Under the pieces are notes generated by a model that worked only from the letters and a program-made list of their open reading frames with translations, did no database searches and was not told the DNA's origin. The position numbers and the translations under genes are program-made. A DNA stretch of 31,972 nucleotides from assembly GCA_016758965.1 (NCBI GenBank), contig JAEPRB010000355.1:1-31972 (forward strand), read 5' to 3'. This DNA is from Circinella minor. Taxonomy: Eukaryota > Mucoromycota > Mucoromycetes > Mucorales > Lichtheimiaceae. Positions 1 through 10,709 of this stretch are shown here, piece after piece. Positions within the stretch are counted from its first letter, which is position 1, and each line of letters opens with the position of its first letter.

Positions 1-277
1 TTGCTATTCGAATGATAAAAGATAAAAGTGAAACATTTTTTTGATAAGAGCAAAGATAGGTTTTATTTTGATATTAAGCATACGTACGTATTAGATACGT
101 TTATATTATTCCATATATTGAAGCATGCAATATACTATTACTATACATGGAAAAGCAAACAATTGATAAGCTCCCATGACCAAATATTATACACTCTTTA
201 TTGACAATGCATTCAATCTTACTGTTTTGTTAGATATATAAAAAGATTCGTATTTTCTCCACTAAAAAATTATTTTC
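1..277. other. AT-rich upstream region, no gene seen
   Basis: No open frame or RNA gene is visible. The stretch contains a TACGTACGTA block near 82-91 and ends in a TATA-like box before the first open frame, so it probably includes a promoter. Confidence 0.5.
235..246 (+). promoter_or_regulatory. TATA-like box upstream of position 278
   Basis: The string TATATAAAAAGA lies about 35-40 bases before the first ATG at 278. It is a good TATA match at a plausible distance, although such strings are common in this AT-rich DNA. Confidence 0.35.
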
Positions 278-761
278 ATGGCCCGTCGTCGACCAAGGAA
301 TCCTTCAACAAGACATACTAATACACCTACCATGATTAATATGAAAAACAGTAGCATAATCATGGCAGGTGGTGTAAGTAACCTTCCAGATTACTTACGA
401 CGTGGTATTTTTGACCAACCCACCAACAACACTCTTCCTGGTGCACTTCGGCGGTTCCGGTGGCCGTAGTGGCGATGGCCCGTGGTGGTTTTCGCGGCGA
501 TGGCCCGTGGCGTTGGCCATGATTGTGGTAGTTTCAGTTACCATAATAATACGTAATAACAATACTGCTTATGTTGAGATGTTAGACAGAGAGTTAGAAC
601 AATATTTATGTTCCAATTCAACAAAGAAAAAAAAAAGATTGATTTTTTTTTTTTTTTGCATTGCGAACCTTCCACCCACCATTGTTTCCATTTTTTTATT
701 ATTATTATTTTTAATACATAAATCAAATATCAAAAGTATTTTAATTCATATTTGTGCTTAA
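278..761 (+). pseudogene. Possible RGG-box / FoP-like (CHTOP/ALY-type) gene, reading frame broken
   Basis: An ATG at 278 opens a 63-codon basic N-terminus rich in Arg, Asn and Thr that ends at 467-469. The coding signal then moves between frames. A GC-rich core at 450-525 would read as Gly/Arg repeats only if one base were lost at each of two identical GATGGCCCGTGG sites. Downstream, in the frame open from 402, there is LDRELEQYL at about 577-608, which resembles the LDxELxxYL ending of FoP/ALY mRNA-export adaptors. An alternative is a weak intron from 441 to tttcag at 536, which restores the frame in phase 1 and removes the GC-rich core. The N-terminus matches no family I know. The CHTOP/ALY link rests on one short motif plus the RGG-like composition. 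Confidence 0.35.
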
Positions 762-1121
762 CAACAACAATATACCTAATAAAATCTTTTTTACGCTTAT
801 GTATTGTATAATTGATTGAAACAAATAAAGTGAAAATAACTATTCACCTTTTTTTTTTCAATACAAGTGTAACGTTTTTTCAGTGAAGGATCAAAAAATC
901 TTAGTAATATATTATACAGATACATTTTTATTATCAAGTCAATTATCAAGTTAAAATAGGAAAATACGTTTTATTAAATAAAGATGACATACATGTATAT
1001 CTTAAAATCAATAGGTTAAAAAAAAATCCTTTGTGGCAGAGAGCGGATACTTAATTAAAAAAAAAATAAGGTTATCAACAGGTAGAAATTTAAGCAAATT
1101 AACTCTTACAACTATTAAAAA
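762..1121. other. Intergenic, AT-rich, no gene seen
   Basis: Low-complexity A/T sequence with AATAAA-type strings near 825 that could serve the upstream gene. The last 100 bases hold A-rich runs and are probably the promoter and leader of the next gene. Confidence 0.5.
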
Positions 1122-2705
1122 ATGTCAAAGACTCATGGTAAGATTTGAAATTAATTATTGCAAAAGAAACAAAAAAAAAACCCCCTTACAAGATACAAAC
1201 ATCTCACAAATTCAGTATTACCATTTAAAAAAAAATACCGATTGGCCATTATGATAATAACCTAATAACACTTCAAGTAAACGATCGATCTATACAAGAG
1301 GTTTGTCATTAATTGAAATAAGATTACTTTATACTCAATTTTTTATTTTTGATTCTAATGAAATGCACGATATTAAATGTTTACTCTTTTTTTTTTTTTC
1401 AGTTCATAGTATATTTAGGGGTCAAAACAATTTATGTACACGGTAATACGCGAGTGGGTGTAGTGACGATTTTATGGGAAAACAATAGAATTGAAAATCA
1501 ACTAGAAGTTACTCAAGATCCCACAACACCACTTAATGTTGTTTCACTTAACTTTTCTGTAAGTGTATATGAAAAGAATGTGAGAGAGAAAGTGAAAGAA
1601 AACGTATATTAAATAATTATATAAAAATATTCAGGGAATAATTAAAGCTTTAGAATTAACCCCAATTGATGAGCCAATAAAAATCATTACAGTCAACAAT
1701 ACAATTGCTAGCTGTTAGTAGTATGAATTATTATTATTATTATTATTATTATTTATATATTTTTGATTATTAACTATTATTTTTATTAATTAATAAATAG
1801 TTTTTAATAAACCATCAAAGTATAAGAATGCAGTTAATAAAAGCTCTTACTTTAAACAAATGGAACCACTAGTAAAACGAGTCAAGGAATTAATCAATAC
1901 AAGGTATATTAAGGTACTTGTTAATTATATTTATTCTCTATAAATTAATTGCCTTATTTCCATTCATATAAATATCATGTTAAATATATTGTTATATTAG
2001 CCAAAAGTAATCCACGCTGGTTCTGACATAGTAAGATTACACTATTGTAATGAAGCTAAAAAGATTGCAACATCAAAACTCCAAGAATATGAAATAAATT
2101 ATAGACAAGAACAACAAGAATTACTTAAACATCGACTTCAACGAGATATCTATGCATCCCAAAAATCCATTCAATTATCCAATTTTTCAACAAACAACCA
2201 ACATGTAACTGGATCATCATCATCATCATCATCAACAACAACTCAATTATCGACAGGATCACACTCAATACCTGTCAATAAACCGAAAAAGTCTAGTATA
2301 TCATCATCACAATTAATTCAACCTCCAGTGAATCGTCTTCAAAAAAGAAAGCAACATGATTCAAATGCATATCTTCATCTCAGTCAAAAAAGCCGTCGTC
2401 TTTTAAAAAAGTATAAATCCTTGATAGATGAAGAAAGTAACAATAATAGTATAATGAATAATGGACCTTCAGTATCTGAAAAAGAAGAAGAAGAAGAGGT
2501 AACATTAGATAATCCAGTACAACAGCGACAAACAGCAATAAACAATGATGATGATGATGATGATGATGACGATGATGAATTTGTGGACGCAACAGAAGAA
2601 TTCATTCAAGATAATCAAAATAATAATATGACCAATCAGTCAAGTTATGTACCTACCTGGATAAAGAATGTTTATTCAAGTTTTAAAAATTCATTTAATA
2701 GATAG
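1122..2705 (+). CDS. RNase H-fold-like protein lacking catalytic acids, with acidic low-complexity tail
   Basis: Five exons: 1122-1137, 1419-1558, 1635-1713, 1801-1913 and 2001-2705, all with GT-AG introns and consistent phase, giving 350 residues. Residues 7-140 follow the RNase H layout: a first strand with YVHG where YTDG is usual (H13 for Asp), LNFSGIIKALEL where the AEL..II.AL helix is usual (N50 for Glu), ITVNN where TDS is usual (N73 for Asp), and HAGS near 121 where the HSG loop stands, followed by NEAKKIA where NExADELA is usual (K136 for Asp). All four acids that bind metal in RNase H are therefore replaced. After residue 150 the chain is Ser/Thr/Gln-rich. It has an Asp run near 270-281 (codons in 2540-2580) and a C-terminus with aromatic and basic residues that may form an amphipathic helix. 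The family call is my alignment by eye. Function is unknown; a non-catalytic nucleic-acid binder or scaffold is inference. Confidence 0.7.
1728..1752. repeat. (ATT)n microsatellite in intron 3
   Basis: Perfect ATT trinucleotide run inside the third intron of the RNase H-like gene. Confidence 0.8.
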
Positions 2706-3441
2706 AGTATTTAGAAAGTGGGAATATTATCCATCATCTTTTTTTTTTTACGTATATCTTTATAATGATAACTCAGGTAATATATAATAGTCCTCATTTT
2801 ACAAAATGTATATAAATAAATATATAGAGTACATTCTATCGTTTGCAAATGATAGTATTTATAGTAATAATAAAAGTAATTATACGGTATTATATTATAT
2901 ATACATTTTAATTAATAATAAATAAAATAAAAAATATTCTTTCTAAACAAGTCGATTATATTTCATAAAAAGTACTTTATATACTCTTATTGGGGTTTAC
3001 GTATAGAAAATATACAGTAGTGTACCATTTTATTTTGAGGCTGTTAAATAAGTTGACAATTAATTGCTTATGCTACCATTTTTTTTTTCAGATGCAGCAC
3101 ATGTGTGTCGCAGCAAGTAAATAGCAAGCTGATAAAGATTTAAATACTCCATTGAATCATTTAAAACTTTTGTTGAAAAAAAAAAAAGAGACTTTTATTC
3201 TATTTTGAATCATTAACTAATTTTATTATTTAATAATAAGTAAGCATTTGAGAACCTAAAAAAAAAAAAAAAAAGTTGGAAAAAGGAATTAACGATTAAG
3301 ATTGAATTATATATATATACATTTATTGCTTTTTTTATTTTTTATTTTCCTCTTTTATTTTATATAACAACTTTTTATTAGTTTCTCTTTCTCTCATTTA
3401 TATTAAATAATTAAAAAAACAAAAACAAAAAAGTGTTATTG
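2706..3441. other. Intergenic region, no gene seen
   Basis: AT-rich spacer between the RNase H-like gene and the Epl1-like copy. Strings such as AATAATAAATAAAATAAA at 2909-2926 may serve as 3'-end signals. The last 150 bases are pyrimidine-rich, then A-rich, up to the ATG at 3442, like the leaders of the other genes here. Confidence 0.5.
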
Positions 3442-5484
3442 ATGACGCATCGTACTAAAGTGAAAGAGATCTTTACTATGCGTTTCGCTGTGAAAAATGC
3501 TATCAAAGAACCACATATTCTTAATGAAATGAGTGAGTGGATTATTAATAAAATCGAATCTGGTGTAGAAAAGAAAGAAGAAAATGAGGTAATAAAAAAA
3601 GCTTCACTAAATCATATCACTTCTTTTTTCTATTAAATATATTAATTTGTTGTGATGAGACGATCTGATGAACGGATTCGTATATAATTGGATGATTCTA
3701 TATATTTTTTTTCTATTCATATAATATGTATACATTGTTGAATGATTAGCATGATTTACAAGTTGTATTATCAGAAGCAGTAGGATCAAGTCAATCTATT
3801 ATTCCTTCACCAAATATCAAGAATATTTTTTCAAAAGAAGAATATCATCGTCTTTTCTATAAGAATAGAGAAAACTTGAAACATTCAACCAGTAAAATAC
3901 AATTCTCAATGACTGTTGAAGACATGATGAAAGGTGGTCAATACTTTATGGATGAAAAGGATTTTTATTTTATTGCAAAATATAATAATGATAAAGATAA
4001 AGATAAGCTTACAGAAGATCAGTTTGAAGATATAATGAGTCAACTTGAATATGTTGGTGATCAAAAAGTTCTTCATCTTGATTTGGTAAGAAGTATTCAC
4101 TCATCATTCTACTTGTCTATTATGAGTATATATACTAATATACTGATATATATAACTTTATACCTTATATAGAACTCATCCAATATATCAACTGAATTAT
4201 TGAACATACTACTTTCTAAAGAAACGTGTCAAACTTCAACAAATCTAATTCGTATTACGTATTGAGCATTGGAAAGCAAGACGTTTAAAACGTGATGGTA
4301 AATCTATTATACCACGAATACAATGTCAAGATAGTAGAACCAAAAAGAAGAAAACAAATCCTTATGTTTGTTTTCGTCCATGTGAAACATCAAAATCTCG
4401 AGCAACAAAAAAGAGCCGTAAATCACAAAAACAAGCCTTCAATAATTTAAAAAAATTACGGAATTATATGGAACAATCTCGTATTTTACTTGATATGGTT
4501 TTACGTCGTGAAAAATTACATAAACAAGAACTTTGTTTAGAACACACGTTTTTTGAAAAATTATGTGAAATGGAAGATTATGAAATGAAACTTGATATGC
4601 GTGATGATGAAGATGTTTTCCAATCTGATCAGACGAACGAGGAATATGAAATTGAAACAGATGTTACTACTACTACTACTACTACAGAATCTTCTTTGTA
4701 AGTTATATTTTTATTTTGTTGTTATTAATTTAGTTATCTTTAAATACATTAATGATTATCTTTTGTTTATATAAAAATAGAGCTACTATCAAAACACCTT
4801 CTATTTCATTACAACAAAATATTGTTGAAATGTCCTCTGTTATGAAATTCAAACCTGAAGAAAATAAAGAAAAAGATGCAGTTTATGAAGACGTAACACA
4901 AGTTAGTATTATCTTTTTTTTTTGTTTAGAGTTGCATTACGTATTCTAATAATTTAGTCTTGAATATTTATTTTATATCTTAGTATTCATATCAACCATT
5001 CCCAATGGAATTACCATCACAGTTCTTACAAACGATACCTTCTACTGACAACAAGAACAATTATAATATAAATACTACTCCAAAATTTCGAAAACGTATT
5101 GGTCGCGGTGGTCGAGTGTTTATTGATCGTTCTATCGTCCGACATGATACTATGTCTTTACCAGCCCCTTATCGATTTGATTCTGACTCTGACTACTGTG
5201 AACAAGCAAATGATGATTTGATAGTAGAATTTGAGGAAATGGACGACAGGTAAGAAAAATAAAACATATAACTATTTTTTCTCATACAAAATTTATGTAT
5301 TGTGTATATAAATAGATTATTGGATTACCATGCTCCACTTTTATCAATAAATGATTATTCATTTTTATCTCAACAACCAGCAACAACCGTTCAATTATCT
5401 ACTACTGAACCTTCTTCATCTTCTTCTACTATGGAAGCACTACCAAGTAGTCAAGAACATTATCCCATTAACCAAAACTTCTAA
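3442..5484 (+). CDS. Epl1-like paralogue (enhancer of polycomb family), one frame break
   Basis: Exons 3442-3588, 3750-4085, 4173-4697, 4781-4901, 4984-5249 and 5316-5484; about 521 codons. Family marks shared with the copy at 11744-14625 are SGVEKxEExE at the end of exon 1, the block with FSMTVEDM and FMDEKD in exon 2, PYVCFRP and a basic helix ending in LDMVLRREK in exon 3, and RKRIGRGGRVFIDR in exon 5. All five introns match the other copy in place and phase; that copy's sixth intron is missing, and this one ends in a Ser/Thr/Gln tail. Exon 3 starts in one frame (stop at 4261-4263, TAT TGA) and continues from about 4258 in the next frame with RIEHWKARR, so the sequence carries a net frameshift near 4200-4258. 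No GT-AG intron of normal size repairs it. The clean frames on both sides suggest either a recent lesion or a sequencing indel. The role would be as for Epl1 (NuA4 scaffold) if the protein is made. Confidence 0.75.
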
Positions 5485-6869
5485 ACGATAACAAAACTTA
5501 CTTTTATATAAAATATCCTTTCTTAATAATAAAAATAGCCAACTATTAAATACTTATTATAAATACGTAATAACAATAAAATACATAAATTCACAAAAGA
5601 AATCCCCACGTTTACCTGTAATTCATAGTACAATATTTTTGTGTTAATATGAATACATATATACTTGCAAAAAAAAAGTTGCTGATTCTCATAGTTTGTT
5701 GTTCGATTGTTTTTTTTTTTTTTTTTTTTTTTGTCATGGAAATGCAGAACTTTTTTTTTTTTCCTTTTTGAAAATAAAATGATGTATTACGTACTAAACG
5801 CAACAAGTGAAAAATAAAAAGGAGTGGAGAATATCGAGGGACCAAAAAAAAAAAAAAAAAGTAAAAATCCCTGCCTTTCGTTCGCCAATGGTAGGGTAAA
5901 AACAACAAGCATTTCCAAAATTATGCAGATTTACGATAAGGAGACTAAAAAAAAAAATAGAATTGGTTTCACCCATTTTTCATGTTATACTAATATATGT
6001 CCTTTATTGTGATTAATAAACTATATATTATTCTCTCATATATATATAATATAAAGAACGTCCTTTCATGCTGTTACGTAGAAAATTGTTTGAAAAAAAA
6101 AAAAGAGATATTTATATGTGCGGTTACTACGTAGTTTTTCTTTTTTTATTTTTATTCTACTACTATCAAGTATTAGTATTATACATCCCATCTTCTTATA
6201 TATATGTTTTTTTTTTTAAAAAAAAAAGGAGATAGTCGCATAAGAAAGTATAATTTTGAAGAAATGATTTGCTTTTTTACGTAGTACGTTTTTTTTATTT
6301 TTATGTACGTATATATAAAATATTATTTAGGTATTAATATCTAAAATTATCATTCTTATTTTTTTTTCTTACGTAAACATACTTTTACATATAGCAGTTT
6401 AAAATACATTACTGATAAACAATATGTTTACTGTATTGATTTTTTTCTTATAGCAAGAGTTATAGTATTGTTAATGTAGAGAAAAGAGACAATAGAATAT
6501 AACCAACGTAAATTCCTCAAAAAAAGGGAGGAAAAGAAACTATAGAAGGATGAACGAGGGAGAAGAATAATTTACTATCACCTACCAAGTTTCTCTCCTT
6601 TTTTTTTTTTTTTTTGACTTTCTCTGCTTCTTCTTTATTGATAACGACACTACTATTCTTTATTTTACTACGTACACCCTCAAATAAAATTTTATATATA
6701 TGAAAAAAGAAACATCCTAAAGAAAAAAAAAATCAAGTTTTTCTTGCTCAAAAAAAATAAAAAGAAAAAAGATATAAAAATAGTGGATATGATTCAACAT
6801 TAGAGTTTTTCTTTCTCTCTTAATTATCTCTTTCTTTCTTTCTTTTTTTATATATTCAAAAAAAAAAAA
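5485..6869. other. Long intergenic region with many TACGTA sites
   Basis: No coding frame with protein character was found; the apparent minus-strand frames are translations of poly-T tracts. The region has T and A runs of 10-22 bases (for example 5711-5732) and about eight TACGTA palindromes between 5560 and 6675. It is probably the 3' end of the Epl1-like copy plus the promoter of the secreted protein gene at 6870. Confidence 0.55.
6772..6783 (+). promoter_or_regulatory. TATA box of the Ser/Gly secreted protein gene
   Basis: ATATAAAAATAG lies about 90 bases before the ATG at 6870. A pyrimidine-rich stretch and then a run of A directly before the ATG separate the two, a usual fungal promoter-leader layout. 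Confidence 0.45.
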
Positions 6870-7316
6870 ATGCGTTCTACTTTTGCTACTTTGGCTTTCG
6901 CCGTTCTTTTGACTGTATCTGCTATTGCAAATGCTGCTCCTACTAAAAATGGTTCACCATCCGATGATAATAGTCATTTAGTTGCTAGGGATGGTCTTAC
7001 TCCCGATCTCTCATTAGCAAATGTTGGCCCTGTTGGTGATATATTAAATAAATTTAAGGGAGCTTCTGGTGGTGGTGGCTCTAGTGGTGGCTCTAGTGGC
7101 AGTTCTAGTGGCAGTTCTAGCGGTGGTTCTAGTGGTGGTTCTAGTGGTGATTCTAGCAGTGGTTCCAGTGACGGTTCTAGTAGCGGTTCAAGCTCGTCGG
7201 GTGGATCATCTTCAATCATTGATCCTGATAATAAGTGTAACAGTCGTAGTGGACCAGGATTAAGTGATGGGGATTCCTGTACAGAACATGAAGATGATCA
7301 TTTGAGAACAAATTAA
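6870..7316 (+). CDS. Small secreted Ser/Gly-repeat protein
   Basis: Single exon of 148 residues; the ATG follows a run of 12 A. Residues 1-22 form a clear signal peptide (basic start, hydrophobic core, ANA before the likely cut at 22/23). Residues 23-64 are mixed polar with DILNKF near 57-62. Residues 65-115 are an almost pure Ser/Gly tract made from short degenerate DNA repeats of the GGTTCTAGTGGT kind (7062-7205). The tail has two Cys (123 and 137), an acidic stretch and no membrane anchor. The TATA box and A-rich leader suggest an expressed gene. It resembles cell-wall or secreted flexible linker proteins in composition only; I recognise no family, and an effector or wall role is speculation. 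Confidence 0.8.
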   Translation: MRSTFATLAFAVLLTVSAIANAAPTKNGSPSDDNSHLVARDGLTPDLSLANVGPVGDILNKFKGASGGGGSSGGSSGSSSGSSSGGSSGGSSGDSSSGSSDGSSSGSSSSGGSSSIIDPDNKCNSRSGPGLSDGDSCTEHEDDHLRTN

Positions 7317-8195
7317 AAATAAAAAATCAAATTACTTTCCCTTCTACTTTTCTTTTTCTTGTATTTAGCACAAAAAAAAAAAAAAGAGCTATAGTTACGT
7401 ATTCAATTAATTTTTTCTTTTACACGAAATTAATATTTTAAAGCTTCTATATCTTCTCTTATTATATAAAAGGTTTTTTTTTTAAGAAAACTTATTATTT
7501 ATCATTCACCCATAAACCCCTTTCTATTCTTCTTACTTATTTATCGTATAAAAAATAATAAATTTCTTTATATATTATTATTATTATTATTTATATGTCT
7601 ATATTGAATAAATTCAATATTCTCATAACAAAATTCAATAGCTCGATGATGATTTTATTATCTTTAGTTATATTCAGCCAAGTCGTTAAAAGTACGTCTA
7701 GTGATATGTGATGAAAATCAATGCAGAATAAGTTGGTCTTGATTTAACTGACTTTATACACTTTATGTATAACATTTTCTTCATCTGCATAATATCTTTG
7801 ATATTTTTTATTCTTTTTTTTTGTTATCATATTAACAGTAACAACCACCTGAAATTAAACCGTCATAATAATCTACGTATTTATATACCATGATTTAGTT
7901 AGGTATTCTAATCGTCTTTCATATTAGAGTACTGGCGTTAGTTCGTTCCATAGCAACAAATTCATAGTAACGACACTTATTAGAGCATAAATCATTGATT
8001 ATCATTCTTATTACCAATAACTTTTAATCCACATGTAGTTGTAACTTATCAATAATAAAATAAAATGTAGATCTTGTTGAATAAATTGAAATTTTACAGA
8101 CTTGCCCAAAATTAGTAATTGCGCGTTACATTTGTCGCGTCAAGAAAACTAAAAAAAATCGTTTTTTCTTTCTCTTCTAATCAAGTCCCGATACA

Positions 8196-8227
<32 letters not shown>

Positions 8228-8264
8228 GGAACTCTTTTTTTTTGAATCAAAAGAAAAAAAAAAG
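7317..8264. other. Intergenic region, no gene seen
   Basis: AT-rich spacer between the secreted protein gene and Pob3. It has an (ATT)n run near 7574-7590. A long T run at 8203-8227 and an A-rich segment lie just before the Pob3 start. No open frame with protein character was found on either strand. Confidence 0.5.
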
Positions 8265-10709
8265 ATGTCTGAAAGACGATATACCGAATTCGAATCTATT
8301 CACTGTGGTGTACAACCTGATAAAGGAAGATTTCGTATTGCACCTAATGGTATTGGTTGGAAATCGAGTAGTGGTAAAACTACTGTTGTGAGTGTGGATG
8401 ATTTAAGAAAGTTATCTTGGTCTCGCGCCGCAAGAGGTTATCAAATGCGCGTTTTACTTAAAGATAATACTGTGTATAAATTTGATGGTTTTAAACCTGA
8501 TGTATGTTCAATTTCTGTATAAAAAAAAAAGTGAAGAAGAAGAAGAAAAAAAGTGACAAGTACTATTAAAGAGAATTGTTGATAATTAACTTGATGCATA
8601 ATAATAAATAATCTTGGATCTTTTTTTTTTTTTTTTTTTTTTTTTTTTAGGATTTCGAAGAAGCTAAAGACGCAATCAAAATGTATTATAAAATACAACT
8701 TGAACAAAAAGAATTAAGTGTGAAAGGATGGAATTGGGGAAAAACTGATTTCCAAGGTACAATTTTTTTTTATTATATGCAATTTATTGAATGGACCAAG
8801 ATCTGATCAAATAGAAACTCGAAATGAAAATGGAAAAGGAGGAATAGAAATTTAATCGACTAAACATATATATATATATATATATAAATAGGATCCAACA
8901 TGATCTTTAATGTGACGAATAAACCCATGTTTGAATTACCACTGGGACAAGCTATTGGTACCAATAAACCTGGTAAAAATGAAGTAGCTATCAATTTTGT
9001 TGATCCTGGACAACCTGCACCTGAAGGTGTAAATCCAAAAGAAGTTGACGAATTGATGGATATTACATTTTATGTTCCTGGCACTGTTGCAAAAGAATCT
9101 GAAAATAAAGATAATGCAGATGCAGAAGATGAAGAGGTCAATGCTGATATGGTAAGTTTTTATATAAATAGGGTATAGGATAGAGTGAAAAGAAGGAAAA
9201 AAAAAACAAAAACTAACAAGCATATATCATATATATATAAAATAGGTATTCTATGAAAATGTTAAATCCAAGTTAGAATTCAGTCAAATGACAACAGAGA
9301 ATATTGTACAATTCCAAGAAGTATTATGTTTAACACCTCGGTAAGTAAATACAAATATATATAAATATATGGATGATTAAAATAGGGTAAAAGGAAAGAA
9401 AGAAAAAAAAACAATTAATAATCTATAAAAAAAAAAATTAGTGGTCGTTACAATATCGATATGTATCAAGACTTTTTACGTTTGCGTGGTAAAACATATG
9501 ATTACAAGATTCTTTATTCAAATATTATAAAACTTTTCTTATTGTTAAAACCAGATGAAATGCATGTTATGTTTGTGGTAATGTATTATTATTATTTTTA
9601 TTTAAAAAAAATAGAGGTTTATACATATGTACTAAAATTCTTCTTTTTAATATATTTCCTAAATATTCTATATATATATATAGATTGGATTGGATCCTCC
9701 ATTACGTCAAGGTCAAACTAAATACCCATTCTTGGTATTCCAATTTGTTCGTGAAGATGAGATTGATGTTGAATTAAATCTTGATGAGTAAGTTTTTATG
9801 GATATTCCTGTTACTATTTAGATGTAAGTTTATTAATCATTTATAAATTGTAGTGCTACTTTGGCTGATAAATACGAAAACAAATTACACAAGCATTATG
9901 ATGCACCTACTTATGAAGTAGTTAGTACTATTTTCCGTTCACTTACAAACCGAAAGGTAACCGTACCTGGAAGTTATAGAAGGTAAAGATATAGAGGGGG
10001 GGGGAAAGCTGTATGTTAGTTTATAATATAAGAAAGATAGAAGAAAAACTATTCACTCACACAAAAACAAAATATATATATATATATATATATATAGTCA
10101 TCATGGAGCTCACGCACTTAAATGTTCAATGAAAGCAAACGAAGGCTATCTTTACCCTCTCGAAAAAAGTTTTCTCTTTATTCCCAAACCACCAACATTT
10201 ATTCCTCATAATGAAATTGGTGTTGTTACATTTTCACGTGTAGGAACAACATCTGGTGGTAGTTCACGTACATTTGATATGAAATTCCATATGAAGGGAG
10301 GTAATGATATTCAATTCTCAAGTATCAATCGTGAAGAATATGCCAATATTGAAGACTTTTTGAGACAAAAGCGAATCAAGGTCAAGAGTGTACAAAACGA
10401 AGAATCAATTGTTAGTTATGCAGAATTGGATGATGGAGAAGATGAAGAAGATGGTGATTTTGGTTCTAGAAAGAAACGACGAACAGAACCTGTAGCTAGT
10501 ACTATGCTTGATGATGAAGATTCTGAGAGTCGTAAGTTATTGTTTTTCATTTTTCACCAATATTATAATTTACTAACAATTTTTTTTTTTTTTTTTAAAA
10601 AAAAAAAATAGCCGATGAGGACTTTGCACCTGATGATAGTGGTAGTGAAGTAGCTGAAGAATATGATTCTGAAGTAGAAGGTTCTTATGATGAATCTGAA
10701 AATGATTAA
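8265..10709 (+). CDS. POB3: FACT complex subunit Pob3 (SSRP1 family)
   Basis: Nine exons: 8265-8501, 8651-8756, 8892-9151, 9246-9340, 9442-9577, 9684-9787, 9854-9982, 10098-10531 and 10612-10709; 532 residues, close to the ~550 of yeast Pob3. Pob3 pairs with Spt16 in the FACT histone chaperone, which handles H2A-H2B and nucleosomes during transcription and replication. The N-terminal dimerisation PH-like domain spans about residues 1-110 ([14 protein letters not shown], then [12 protein letters not shown]). The middle domain follows with [13 protein letters not shown] near 117 and RGRYNIDMY...[13 protein letters not shown] around 233-255. The second PH-like domain (Rtt106-like) is about 340-455, with [19 protein letters not shown]. 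The end is a long acidic tail with RKKRR, and there is no HMG box, as usual in fungi, where Nhp6 supplies that function. The start is the ATG after AAAAG, and upstream codons in the same frame are not protein-like. All introns have GT-AG ends and keep the frame. Confidence 0.95.

Noticed and set aside
2380..2605. Two minus-strand frames rich in Ser or His opposite the Asp run of the RNase H-like gene
   Set aside because: They are mirror translations of the GAT repeats and Ser/Asn codons of the real exon on the plus strand.
4226..4266. A 41 nt intron to repair the Epl1-like paralogue
   Set aside because: It would be shorter than every other intron in the window, and neither possible donor gives the right phase.
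5612..5976. Minus-strand frames of 60-98 codons with long Phe runs
   Set aside because: They consist mostly of poly-T tract translation, with no start context, splice partners or family pattern.
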